Source of the DNA: Dichotomocladium elegans
Taxonomy: Eukaryota; Mucoromycota; Mucoromycetes; Mucorales; Lichtheimiaceae
NCBI GenBank assembly: GCA_025716815.1
Contig: JAIXMN010000049.1
Span: 28,379-92,378 of the forward strand
Reading direction: 5' to 3'
Length of the DNA: 64,000 nt
Shown in pieces: positions 45,077 through 57,183 of this stretch. Both the position numbers and the translations under genes were made by a program. Numbering within the stretch: the stretch's first letter is position 1; every line of letters starts with the position of its first letter. The notes below the pieces were generated by a model. It was not told the origin of the DNA, did not search any database, and saw only the letters and a list, made by a program, of their open reading frames with translations.

Positions 45077-48000
45077 ATGTCGGCATTACCCAACACGAGC
45101 AGATTTTCACGAACTGCTGCACCATCAACGGTGCTAGGGATGAAGGAACGTCATCGCAACACGATGCTTGTACAGCAATCCAGAATTCCAGCAACTTCCA
45201 CCTCCTGCACAACCAAGGAGAACAATACGAATAGGCTGGGCGATCTCCGTGTCGTGATACCCAAAGATCTACGCCAGCCAATGGCTGATGCAGGACAGCA
45301 ACGCTATTATGAGCAACAACAACAACAACCAGAAGTGCCAGCACCACACCACAACAATGACGTCCCAAAAAAACGTACCCATAAGCCAGTGACTACTGCT
45401 GCCTTTGACGTGCCTCAGGTCCTGTTCGACAAGAAACGAAATCGCACTTACACGCGTTTGCATTATCTGGGAGAGGTTTGCTTCCGCACATCCCTTGTTC
45501 CTCTTGTCTTGAAAATTGCACGCTGCAATGGGCAGGATCTCAACCTTCTTTTTATTTTAGGGTGGATTCGCAAAATGCTACAAAGTGAAGACGCCTGGCG
45601 ATCGAATGTATGCCGCCAAAGTGATACCCAAATCGACCTTGCACGATCCAAAAAACAAGACGAAATTATTAGCAGAAATCAACATCCACCGAAGCTTAAA
45701 CTACAAGAGCATCGTTCGATTTCATAGTTGCTTTGAGGATTCACGAAATGTGTACCTTATCGTTGAATTATGCGATAACAAGGTGAGAAAAGGCTCTGTG
45801 CTATCATGAAAGAACGAACTTAGATATCCTCTTTATAGACCCTAGTAGAAATGCTAAAGCGGCGCGGTAGACTCACAGAGCCCGAAGTGCGGTACTTTCT
45901 CATCCAGATTTTGGATGCATGCCGTTACTTGCACGACAACCGTGTAATCCATCGTGACATTAAGCTAAGCAACGTGTTCCTTGACAAGAACTGCGATGTT
46001 AAGATTGGTGACTTTGGTCTGGCAGCGATCCTCGTCAGCCCGCAGGACCGTAAAAGGTAACTAGCATCAATCAGTTGTGTGATAAAGAACAGGATAACTG
46101 TGTGGGCATCAACAGCTTACATGTCCATTTATACTAACCTGTGCCTCTTTTGCGAATGGGCGTATCAAGAACCGTTTGCGGCACTCCCAATTATATTGCA
46201 CCAGAAATTCTCTTCAAGACAGGACATGATTCTAAGGTGGATCTCTGGTCGATCGGTGTACTTATGTAAAAAATGATGGAAAATGCGGGGAGGTTGAGGA
46301 AGTTTAATTGAGCACTTTTGTTAGGTTCACGCTGCTTGTTGGGAAGCATCCGTTCCAGCAAAAGGACGTCAAGCATATCTACAAGTACAATAATTTCATA
46401 TCCGATCCGATCAACACCATGCTGAGATGTATTAATTTAGAAAAATTCGCGAAAATTCGGATGTTCCTTCCTATGAATTTCCAAGTGATATCTATGTTTC
46501 GAACAACGCCAAGGACCTCATTGGACGGATCTTGGTCAACAAACCAGGTAATTGCGCTTTGCGTGCCATTATGCTCTATTTACTCACGTAGTTTCTCTCT
46601 CTTTCCGCGGACCCTAAAGAATTACGCCCTTCAGTGCCCGAAACACTGCGCCATCCTTTCTTCCAAGAGGGCTTGTTGCCATGTGCTATTCCGGTAATTG
46701 CACTCACTCGTCAGCCAACGGAACGTGAACTCTTCCCTTCATCCGTCCCGCAGCGTCCAATCATCGAATCCCCTGGAAAAGCAGGCGAAGTATTGCGTGA
46801 CGCAATCAATGAACACAAGAGTTATGTGGATCGACGGACGGCGGCCCCTATACGCATTATGTCAGGTACCGGAATCCGCGGGGCAATTTATCAGAAACAT
46901 GTGTCTTATAAGAAAACTAGAGCGGCTGGTGGATCCTCGAAGCCATTTTCCTCTTCCCCCACCTGATCCTCGTGAAGCTCTTCAACCAAAGGTCATATCC
47001 GAACCTGGACCGACAACGTCAAGCATTGTCCAGAAAAGGTTTTTACTATAATCCTTTGGGATTCTTTTTAGGAAAAAAGACTGCTGTTAACTGGATTTTG
47101 ATAAAACAAAGGGAAATTATGTCATCAGACGACCAACCACGGAAACGACGCGACTTAGAAATACCCGCGCAACTCCAGCAACTCACAACGCCTGAAGCTC
47201 CAGCAGCAAAACCAGCGCGGGAGGAATGTGATACTCGAGTCCCATCCATAACTCCTCCAATTGCTCGGATTGAAACTGCTTCCAATGATGGTCGTGGTTC
47301 CCGACCCATTCCTCGACCCTCCGTCTTAGAGACAATGCTGAGGGTCCTCCGTGAATCGCTGTCCGATAACAAAGCACAGAGGGACGGGACTGCGAAAACA
47401 ATTGAGCCCATTGTCTGGACAGACAGCAATATCTTCTTAGACAAATGGGTCGACTTTTCCTCGAAATATGGCCTTGGATATAGCTTGACGGATGGCACGC
47501 GGGGAGCGTTATTCAATGATTCAACAACCTTAACAACCAAGGATGGCATGTACGTAGCGAAATCTGTGTTATCATGTCTCTTGAAAACTCACCCAAAATC
47601 GCAGCTCATACTTCTTCGTGTCTCATTGCGATCCGACAGATCGGCGGAGCTTTACCACAGATACAGTCCCTGACAACCTTCGGAAAAAATGCTTTATCAT
47701 GCGCAATTTTCGAGAGTATATGGAGAAGAAGCTTGCTCGGATGGCTACTAACATGCCTGAACGGATCAATGGTACGACTGGGAGTTATTACCTGACGAAA
47801 TATGTCGTAACGGACCGGGCAGTGATCTTCCGGCTGAGTAACCAGGTTGTACAGGTATACATCGGGTCCGAAAGATAGGAGAACCATAGTGCATATGCTG
47901 ATGCTTCATTCTTTGATGGATTAGTTTAACTTTTTCAACCACTCCAAGTTAATCCTTACCGATTACGGCACAAAAGTCATTTATATTGCATCGCGATCAA

Positions 48001-48149
48001 GGAATCTATTAATGTACCATATAGAAGACGCTGTGACAAGTGGTGATACACAGCTACTCGACATGTTAAGCTACGCCCATCAGATGCTGGAAGAACAGGT
48101 TGCAGCAGGCGCCAAGATGCTGAGCGGCTCAAAGCCTGCCGAGAAATAA
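45077..48149 (+). CDS. Polo-like kinase (Cdc5/Plo1 family)
   Basis: Mitotic Ser/Thr kinase of centrosome/SPB, spindle and cytokinesis control. Eleven exons: 45077-45475, 45561-45782, 45839-46056, 46170-46265, 46325-46384, 46441-46547, 46620-46865, 46921-47038, 47112-47549, 47605-47854, 47925-48149, 792 residues. A 130-residue N-terminal tail includes EQQQQQ. Kinase landmarks are [22 protein letters not shown] (ATP Lys), [17 protein letters not shown] (catalytic Asp), [11 protein letters not shown], and activation loop [15 protein letters not shown] with the Thr that is phosphorylated in the family. Polo box 1: [20 protein letters not shown]. Polo box 2: [20 protein letters not shown] with the His-x-Lys phosphate pincer. 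The junctions near 46866-46920 and 47039-47111 were chosen for frame continuity. Confidence 0.95.
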
Positions 48150-48298
48150 AAAAATGGGGCTGCATGTATATATTACCTACTTTCCTATAAATATCAACTG
48201 TATGCCAATGGTCTTGATGAGATGCTTGTATGTGTTCTTGCTCTCTTGGCCGCTTTGAAGGCTCACAGTCACTGGAGGAGCTAATGGTAATTGTGTAG

Positions 48299-50436
48299 AT
48301 GCAAACAGAGGCTGTAATCCGTGGAATTCACGGGCCGGCGACTGGCTCTGGCCACAAAATTAAAGCAGGCCAAATCGAGACTTTCGACGCAACACCATTC
48401 GATTCCCCTTTATACGCGATCTCAATGTCCCTGATACCTATCAATAGTTTTGCAAACGAAGCCCTTAAAGCGCATATAAGCAAGAATGCTCTCTCGATTT
48501 ACAATCTGTTTGCATTGCAAATAATCGACCGTCAACACCAGGAACTTGCAGATGCTCTTGTCGTGGTAAGCATCACGAAATATTATCATTTCACGATCGG
48601 TGAGATTACTCTATATATCTAAAACAAAAACTTTCTAGATCACGCCCGAACAATATGAATCCTCGGTGCGAAGCATACTCGATGATACATCTGTTTCGCT
48701 TTCTGAAATGACAATTGCTTACATGCGGCTCGTCCAAGCATTCAGCGCGCCTCTTGACGCTGCTTACGATTCACTGGAGTCCTTCTATACGTATGTTCAA
48801 GCGCATGCTCAGTATGATACACTTGCTATTCGATATAACCTGACAGGCCGGGTGGAATAGCGCACTCGTCCCACTCTTTAGCAGCGCCGACGGCACATAC
48901 TTGGTCCCCTATGTGAAATGGCTCTCAGCACAACTCGTCACGACTGCATTCTCTGTACGCAAGACAATGACAGACTAATCATGCTAATCGTCGTCCATTA
49001 ATCACGCTGATGCATTCACGCTTGTAGGTAGATAAACAGTTTAATTTACGAGGGAAGTACCGCAAAGCAAACGGTGCTGCACGCTTGCTGTCAAGGATGT
49101 TCAATTTGATGCTGACGGACCGGTATGAAACGCTGACGCGAACACACAGCAAGGAAATCATCTTAATGTCTTCGTAGTGGGCCCCTTTCTGAGTCCAAGC
49201 GACGAGGAATCTTGCAAATCACGAATCTTGCGTTCAAAATATACACCAAGGTACTGTTATCTGGATGGTAACTCGAGATGAAAGCAACAGCAACAATCTC
49301 TCAGTTATGTTAATCGCAAGCCTAGCTGGATAACGACCGATTGTGCCAGACGTTTATTTCGAATCTAAAAAAAGGTGGCATCGAAATCACTGATTTTGAG
49401 CTACCCGAGCAAGTGACATACCGTTATTATATGGGACGTTTCGAGTATTATCAGAATAATCTGAAAGAGGTATGTGCTGTGTCCCGAAGATCTCAAGATG
49501 TGCGCCAGTTAAATGTTGGATCGGATGGCGATAGGCCGAAGGGCATTTTAGTTTTGCATTCCGTCATTGCCCTAACCGAGCTTGGCGCAACAAAAGGTAT
49601 TCTTTCAGCCGGAGCATTTACGTAAAACGAGAATGGCATTGACACCTGCTTACACTGCGCGTCGCTCCATGTTAGACTTATCCTTGAATTTCTAATTCCT
49701 ACTCGGATGATTCTTGGGCGGATGCCGAAAGACGAACTGCTAAACGCTTATAATCTTATGGAACCTTATGCGTCTCTCCGAGAAAGTATACGGAAGGGTG
49801 ATATTCATGGATATCTTACTACCCTGGACAGTTATATGGATTACCTCTCCCGAAAGTACGCTTACTTACTGCTCCGTGGCCGAGGCATTGTGCTCGTCTG
49901 GCGGAGCCTTCTGCGCCGGATGTAAGTAAAGAATCTATTATGCTTGCTAACGAATATTCAAAGCTAAAGCCTATTACTGGAAAAGTTTCGTTATGACACA
50001 TCGAGCGACAAACGAATTTGCGATCTCATTTAAAGCTTGCTCCGACGCTGTTCATATATCCAGCAAAAGCGACGAATATGACTTTTTTGATATTGAGAAT
50101 CTATTGGTCTCACTCATCAGTCAAGTAAGCATCTAGCTGGTGATCATTTGATGAGCGGACAGGCATTGATTCTCTCTACTCCTGAAGGGATATATTCGCG
50201 GCTATCTTCATCATGAGAAGCAGCAAATGATCTGCAGCAAAAAGAACCCATTCCCGACAATAAGTGAAGTCAGGCTTTTGACGGAACAATACAACGACGA
50301 TCTAGCTCAGGACCATTTATCGACGATGCAGCCAGAGATTCCACAAGAAGTCGATGACATTCTTCGTACAAATGATGAAGGCAGCGCAGAGGAGGAGATG
50401 GGTGACCTGGAGGGAGGTGATTACATGTATGATTGA
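48299..50436 (+). CDS. PCI-domain protein of the Csn12 / PCID2 (TREX-2 Thp1) family
   Basis: PCI/winged-helix subunit of mRNA-export TREX-2 or COP9-associated complexes. Ten exons: 48299-48565, 48639-48790, 48861-48954, 49028-49122, 49178-49250, 49326-49469, 49535-49596, 49676-49921, 49986-50124, 50188-50436, 506 residues. Family stretches are LVPYVKWLSAQLVTTAFSVD, GILQITNLAFKIYTKLDNDR, LPEQVTYRYYMGRFEYYQNN, FAFRHCPNRAWRNKRLILEF, LIPTRMILGRMPKDELLNAY, and the winged-helix end GYIRGYLHHEKQQMICSKKN with PFP. The tail is acidic (EGSAEEEMGDLEGGDYMYD). The first 120 residues match nothing I know. The gene lies only 149 bp after the Polo kinase stop, on the same strand. Confidence 0.88.
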
Positions 50437-52035
50437 GGCCTTCTGTGCCCAATAAACTCTCTCCCACACATTTACTTCCTCGGATTTTTTTTGGAGGGGA
50501 AGGAGTGAAGATACCGAGTTTGCATCTGCGATCACACGCAACGATTCTCATAAGCGTTGAGGAGGAGTTTGTCCACTGTCCTCTTTCCTCAAGTTCCTTT
50601 GATCGAGCGGTGGCCCTCAAACATTCCGGACATCAGCAGGTCTCTGTTCTAATGATCGGGATAATAAATCAACTCGTACATAGCTGGCGATCATTTCACT
50701 GAAGACTGTGAATAGTAAAAGAATCCTTTACGGATTGACGAAATGTCTCGCGCAAGACCATGTAGACATATAGACAGTAATACTTGCAGGAATAAGTACC
50801 ATACCCGAATTATGGTTGTGCTTCCGGGGCGCATATCTGCAGTATATATAACTTTCCTCGATGAGAAGCGATGATGTATCACAAGCAAAGCAGTCTTTTG
50901 ACTGTGTGAGCTCCAAGCCTTTTCTTCGGTGCTCGAGTTGTTAAATCTGAGGAATATGTACAGTACAGTGGCCAATTGAAGTTCAGGGGGTGTTCCAACT
51001 CGTTACCGTGATATGGCTTGATGGGAACTACGGGATATCTATCACTCTACGTACAGTAGCCGCCAATGATAATGATATTCTTTGCAATGGTATTTCGCTA
51101 TAGTGGAACTAAGTGGGCAGGGCAGGACGATTCCAACTCGTTATAGTGATATGGTTTAGTGGGAACCAAACGTATCACTATACCGGGCGACCATTGTAAA
51201 AACATTATTTTTCAGGTAATCTCTGATTACATGTGACTTAACCATATACCAATGGTTTTGCAAACAGCTTTATCGCCTTCGGTACTTTACTTGCTCTTCG
51301 AAGCCTTCGAAGATTGACCAGACCATTACAAGATGGCAATCCTCTGTGGGTTTGGGATCCATAAGACAAGAAAGATTAGCCAGCAGAAGTATTCTCATGC
51401 TGATGATAACCAAGATTTAGTGATTATTTCCGGTTCTTTTTGCTGCTCCAGGGCCGTCTTGGGGAATATCATATTCTTGCATTATGGATAGAAGATATTT
51501 TCCCCATAGGTTCCGTGCATCGAAGTTGCTACTCTGTTAGGAATACATAGTTATAAGATCCATGATCCTAGATGACAGTAACCTTGCTATTAGTGCGGGT
51601 CAGTACGTACCCTGTCAGAAGTCTAAGCCAGTCATATATATATTACTCTGGTAAGTTTGAATTTATCGCTCTCCAACTGTTGATCTTATCTTTCATCAAA
51701 ACGATGTCAGTAATCATGAAGACCATAGACAAACGTGTGATAGTTTTAGGGACGGGATACTGTAAAAGATATTATATAAGCATTTGATGCATATTATACA
51801 TGGTATCCATTCATTTACTCATAAGAATGCAGATCTCCCTTTAGGCTATGCAATACTTACCCGATTTGCCGTATGCGAAATTGTAGGAACAGCCACTCAA
51901 AATCATATTCGTTTAATAGGTACACAAAACACATGACAACCATTAAAATGTAAGCTCCACTCCCGTCAGCAACGAAAGTAAAGCATCCACGCTGATCTCA
52001 ACTTATTCCACCACTTGCTTGTGTTGTTGTGCAGA
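50437..52035. other. 1.6 kb intergenic with a short direct repeat
   Basis: No gene recognised. Two copies of a roughly 40-base motif (TTCCAACTCGTTA...GTGATATGG...GTGGGAAC-like) occur at about 50993-51036 and 51131-51173 in the same orientation. Confidence 0.5.
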
Positions 52036-55000
52036 GAATTGGTAGTAGTGCAAAGCCAATGGGTCAAAATCGAGTCTTTGATATGGATGCATTTTATTGA
52101 ATAAAAACAATTCTCTTTTATAAGCGTTGGGGTCGGCCAGGTTAGCTTGGACGGAACCAAGTGTTAGCCCTTGATACCGCTTCTCGCTACTCCCATCTGC
52201 GGGTCTTATCCCGGGCAATTGTTCTCTCCGCCTTCAAGACGTACTCGCGGGAAAACGTTGGATGATCAGTAGTCTCACTCACTACTGACTGTGGAAGCAC
52301 AGTGTGATGAACAGGATGACTATGGCAATCTGTTTCATGATAGTAATATTGCGTGCAAAGCTCGATTTACCCGTCGTTATATATACTCGTACGACCGCCA
52401 CTTTCGCAAGCCTCGCTCAAACCTCTCTCGGGAAGCGGCCGAAATATGACTTTAGTCCAAATGGCCGAGTCCATCTGGTTTCCATCGGGGTAATCGAGAA
52501 GGAATGGAATGATCAATTAATCTGGATTGCGATGGCGGAACCGGAACCTCGCAGGCCAGGGTAAAAATAACCGTTTTCTTAATACAAGAGGAGGATAGGT
52601 AAGATGTGTTGGTCTCATTCAGCAAAAGGGTTACTTGTACAGGCGATCGATATGCCGGGTTTGCGCTGGTGAACTAGGACGTAGCACCACATATAATACT
52701 AGGGGCTCTTTGCACATGAGGCATTTGGATGTCAGCAATAAACCTCATATCTCGCGCTACGTGCTCATCGATGGAGCAGCTATAAAACGTGTGTTGCAAC
52801 AGGAAAGCACAAAGAGAAAGCAATCATCTGCATTTATGCTGTGCATTACTCCACATCGTATGGATGTCCATTGTCTTATTGACATCCTCACATATTTCTC
52901 TTTTTGGGAATGGCGCGTGCTGTGTACCATAGAGGACTTTCTGTATGATCTTGTACCCAGAATGCACGGACCATTATACACATTTCTCAAATTCATCAGC
53001 ATCCATCTCTGTCGTATCGCCCCATGGGCGTGTGGATCCGAACCTTTCTACACAGAGCAGCACGTATGCATCTTTTACTTTTTGTAGCTGAGTTGCAGAA
53101 CGCTGATCCCGTGGCGGTAAAAGACGCAAATATGTCAAAACTCAACGGAAAAAGACGAGACTAGTACGAGCAGAACCGCAAACATCGACTTTATCACAGA
53201 TTTGATATCAAGCAATAGAAAGGAAGCGGTGCACGGCAATGGGGAAGGAATGAAAAATCATATCACAGCTGCTGTTTACTTGGGGGGGTGACCTTTTTTG
53301 TACAAAGACTATCTACACCCTTTAATCAACGTATGGCCTAATCATTACTACTCAAATATACGGACCAGCTACATCACCATCAAAGGAGATATGAGGTTGT
53401 TCGAAGGGTAAAGTAAATGTGAACTTCCCATGAGTAGACTAGGAAGCGCTTTTTTCGGAAGACGTTCTTTGATCCGGGAATCTCCTCCCCCCATCGATTT
53501 CCTTGCTCCCACGTATAAATAACAATTGAAAGCGCGCCGGCTTTATCGAAAACGATCAATGAGGACTACTTTATTCTCCCTCCATCCTGTTTCCTTTCAA
53601 GCAACATTGTCAGCAACAGCAGCAACAGCTCTCTCGAGTTACCTCGACCTGGCAAGCAATCTACGCGGAAGGTGTGTGTGTGTGTGTGCGTGTGTGTTAG
53701 GCACGTTTTTCCGTTCTCTCCAGGGATTGGTGGCCTACGAGCCGTCTTGCACACGGCTATCTTACCTTTTTTTTTTGCTCAGTATCTGCTCCGTGGTTCA
53801 CGCGGCCGACGGGGGGGGGAGCGAGTTTTTTAACTTACGGAAAATGAACGTCTTCCCTCTTTGTTCTTTTTCTCTCTTCTCTCTTCATCCCTCCCCCGGC
53901 CCGGTTGGTCAGGTCGCCCCAACGTAGGTTATCCCAAGGTAGGACATGGCTAACCGCAGCTTAGTTGAGGAGTGGACCTACCTGCCGGAAAACAAGAAGA
54001 ATCTACCGGACGGCCCACACGGCGAGGATCGACCGGACAGCCCAAACGACAACCTGATGGGACCAAGAAGTACCTGTCCAATGACCAGATGTTCATGATA
54101 TTCTGCGAGGCGCCGCATCCCGCAAGTTGATAGTGGATCTTGGTAGGAATCCTCAATGAGGAGCAATGGTAAACCCCGATGACCAGGCATTGCGGGCTCG
54201 CTATAAAGGGGCCAAGATAGATGCGGGTATCACGGCCCCAAGAGCGGAGGCGCACGGCAGTCGACCTCCTCGTGGTTGCCTCTGGAAACAGATCCTTCAT
54301 GGTTCTGGACAACTGGACTGACTATTAGTATAGTGTTGTTATTCATACAGTAATAAAAAGTTCTTCTCTCGTTAAAGCTTTATTTTTTACACGGTCTGCA
54401 GCCGCAGCAAAGTGAGCGACACTTTTTTCCTTTTTTTTTACACGGTCATCGCGCGTGCGCGTTTTTTACGCGACCAAGGAGGGTCCGCATTTTATTGTCA
54501 TAGAACGCAAAAGACCGCCAAGCTTCATGAAGTGCTAGTTCCATATCTTCAATCGATGGTCTTGGTCTTGGAGGCAAATAGCACAGTAAGCAGCCGTTTT
54601 CCATTTACTGCTCTTCCCCAACATTGAGCCATGAACGTATAACGTGCAACGAAGCTCAACTTTGAGACTCTTCACCTATGGTCAATACACATGGGGCTCC
54701 CAAGACTGATGTCCTGCTGCAAACAAACTCCCTTTTTTTCAACTGAATATTTCATACACTGAAATACTGAATCGCGAATATTTTTTATTCTTTTAGGCCA
54801 ACCGTCAACAAGTCCTCGACGGAATGGTCCGCTTCGAGGCGTGAAAGCCCTCTGGTGCGGGGAATACTCCAGTCTTAGAGGCTACTCGCCAAGGCAATAT
54901 ATCGACTGAGCTGGAGGAGCTCGTGGGGAGGGGGCGTGCGCACAGGTAGAGCCCATACTGGGCCAGTATGATTGATATTTGTGCAGCATTGTATTACTGC

Positions 55001-55635
55001 AAAGGCGGGACCGGCGAGCAACTGGAAGGATCGACCGCGGCGCAAACAAACCATCTGGCGCGGTGCAAGATCAAGGAACATAGTGATCGAATGGACTTCC
55101 CCTATTGATTAACGTTCCAAGTTGCGTACAAAGAGAGAGTGCAAAAAGAAGATTGCTCGCCGACTTGATAGTGAATCAAAGCAGAATAAAGTTCTTTTGC
55201 GAGCCGATCTGAGGTCTCCTTTCTGAAAGAAAAGATAAAACCGATGCTCTTACAATCACACTTGTTGATTCACGCACTTCCTCCATTCTTGGGAAAATCA
55301 GAATAGAAGCCTGTGAGGGCACAAGGTAAAGTGGATGCATGGGAAACGAATAGGATGTGTGTCATGGAATAACCAGGTATATTTAAAGCCGGCTGTTTGT
55401 CATTCATCAATGATGCTACTACTGCTTTCACTGAGCATGGTTGTGGACAGGTGCTTTTGCCACTACCCGATCAAGTGCGTGGGGAGACAATATGCCAGAC
55501 ACCCGCCTTGAGTTCTGCACGGGATATCCGTCATTATTTGATCATCGGATAATCGGTAGAAAGTCACAGGTCACATTACAAGTCTGAGCATGAAACGAAA
55601 AGGTATAAATAAAGGCCCTTTTCGATGATTTTGGA
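52036..55635 (+). repeat. Duplicated block, copy A (3.6 kb)
   Basis: Aligns in direct orientation with 58665-63700. Both begin near AGAGAATTG and end near GGCCCTTTTCGATGAT. Shared landmarks are TCAAAATCGAGTCTTTG, CTTGACATCC-like ORF sequence around TCTTTTTGGGAATGGCGCGT, a TATAAATA box (53514-53521 and 61819-61826) followed by an open frame with SLHPxSFQAT, a TG microsatellite (about 53670-53697), and a copy of the 17-19 kb repeat family. Copy A lacks the pogo element. Copy B lacks about 240 bases present here near 53985-54235. Frames are not conserved between copies, so it is probably non-coding. The right part (55100-55600) is almost identical in the two copies. Confidence 0.85.
54783..55081 (-). 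repeat. Inverted copy of the 17-19 kb repeat family, in block A
   Basis: Reads, reverse complemented, like 17290-17600: AAGxxxGAGTAxTCC, GAGGACTTGTTGACGGTTGG-type end, and ACTGGCCCAGTATGGGCTC. Orientation is opposite to the array at 17 kb. Confidence 0.75.
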
Positions 55636-55663
55636 AACCAAGTTAATGAAAACGAAAACCCCA

Positions 55664-55728
55664 AAATATTTAAACGAAAACAAAATATTTAAACGAAAAC
55701 AAAATATTTGAACGAAAACAATATCTCT
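55664..55728 (+). repeat. Short tandem repeat, 19-bp unit
   Basis: Three units of AAAATATTTAAACGAAAAC, immediately outside the right end of duplicated block A. Confidence 0.85.
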
Positions 55729-55791
55729 CGGTCCAGGAAAAAATACTCGTACGAGTTTCTTGAGACTTAATTTTTATTACTTTGGAACTAT

Positions 55792-55827
55792 GGCCTCGTT
55801 TAGCAGCCACACCTGCTAAACGGGGCC
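55792..55827. repeat. Perfect 15-bp hairpin
   Basis: GGCCTCGTTTAGCAG and CTGCTAAACGGGGCC pair around a 6-base loop (one T-G pair), followed by a T-rich run. Confidence 0.8.
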
Positions 55828-56766
55828 TTTTTCTTTTCAAAAAAAAATGAAAATGAAAATGAAAATCATAAACATTTGTGTGCGCATGTGAGCGTGTAAA
55901 TGCATTGCAGGATTTTCGGTTGGCTACCGGTCAAAGGCAGGAAAGAAGTAGGAAGCAATAATATTTCAAGAAGCGAAAGGGAAGAATTCCGGAAAGTACT
56001 GCTACTATGTCTATAGTATGAAAAAGGATGTGTGGTTGGAGAAAGGAATTGCCCGTTGAAGTATGCGTTTCGCCTTGGGAAAGCACCTTGTGTCCATAGT
56101 CCTGTTTTCATTTTTATGGTGGCAAGTTGACGAAAGGAACAGTCCAGCTCCAATGGGTGGCATTTTTCGTAGCGCAGACGTTGTAGTCTATAGGAAAATA
56201 TATTAGTGCCAACAACGATTTACTTTCGCGGGTAGGATTAGATTCACATGATGCTACCTTTATTTCGTAGGGTGCACGATATTCATCACAGGAGAGCCTT
56301 TATGCACGCAAACGGTTGACAGTTTTGCTATAAAAGGATATATGAAGACACTTCCAGAAAGAGACAAACAGCAGCGTACCTTTGTACGCTTTGAAAAAGA
56401 GCACAGGGCGAAACCATTTTTTGGCACCTCTTCCACTCCTATTTTTTATTTTGTTTTTTTCCGCAATGCCTGAACATGAATCTTCCGCATTGGACGGTCT
56501 CTGCTCGACATGTAAAGATTAAACATCTGAAAGCCCCAAAAACAAACTCAGAAGTGTTCAGCTTATATCTTCTGATGCGTAGTGTGGTGAAGAATCTCGC
56601 GTAAACAGCAGCTCTCTACGATTTTCTCAGTTTTCCTCGCAAATGCGCAGTTAATCGTCGCAGAAGTACAGCACTGTTTTATCACCCTGCTCTGAAAGAT
56701 CGCTAACAGCTGTCCAGATCGGTTGTCCTGCCCTTCCGTTGCATTTACACACTCCGCGTCAACCAT
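55828..56766. other. Spacer in the repeat domain
   Basis: No recognised gene over about 900 bases; poly-A near 55840 and several GAAAATGAAAAT repeats at 55845-55866. Confidence 0.4.
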
Positions 56767-57183
56767 TTGAAACAGTGGCTTTCCTTTCTCCTCACTTTTC
56801 TCACCATCTTGAAACATTACGTTACGATGCCGTTTGGCGAAATTACTAGCATGCTTGGCGAAAAACAAAAGGAGACGTCTGAGCTTATGCGAGGAGCGAT
56901 CTGTGGCCTTCAAGCCATTGCCGATTGGAAGCAAGTACGAGGGTTCAAAAGATCATCCGCAATTACCGCACAACTTGACAAACAACTCCCTTACCTCGCG
57001 CAATTCGCAGAGGGTTTGCTATCACAAGATTTTCTTTCTAGCAACCCTGCTCAAAGGCCTTTCCTGGACCCAAGGAAGCGCAAGAAAAGGACTGAGTACG
57101 CTAAAGACAAGCTCCACTGGACCACAGGAGATTGGGTTGCTGTCGTTTGGCCTGACGATTCTCGTTTCACCCTTAGACAGTAC
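56767..57183 (+). pseudogene. Tc1/mariner-like transposase fragment
   Basis: The C-terminal part RTEYAKDKLHWTTGDWVAVV followed by WPDDSRFTL matches the stretch before the second catalytic Asp in Tc1-like transposases, where the family usually has WSDESRF. The upstream LMRGAICGLQAIADWK resembles the first helix-turn-helix. The fragment stops at about 57183, exactly where Gypsy sequence on the other strand begins, so a later insertion or deletion truncated it. Confidence 0.65.

Noticed and set aside
46866..46966. Continuation of the Polo kinase frame through [12 protein letters not shown]... to a stop
   Set aside because: It would end the protein before the polo boxes. A GTACCG...CTAG intron restores the frame into the conserved region.
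52635..53087. 150-codon frame in duplicated block A as a gene
   Set aside because: The corresponding frame in block B is split and shifted, and no family is recognised, so conservation gives no support for coding.
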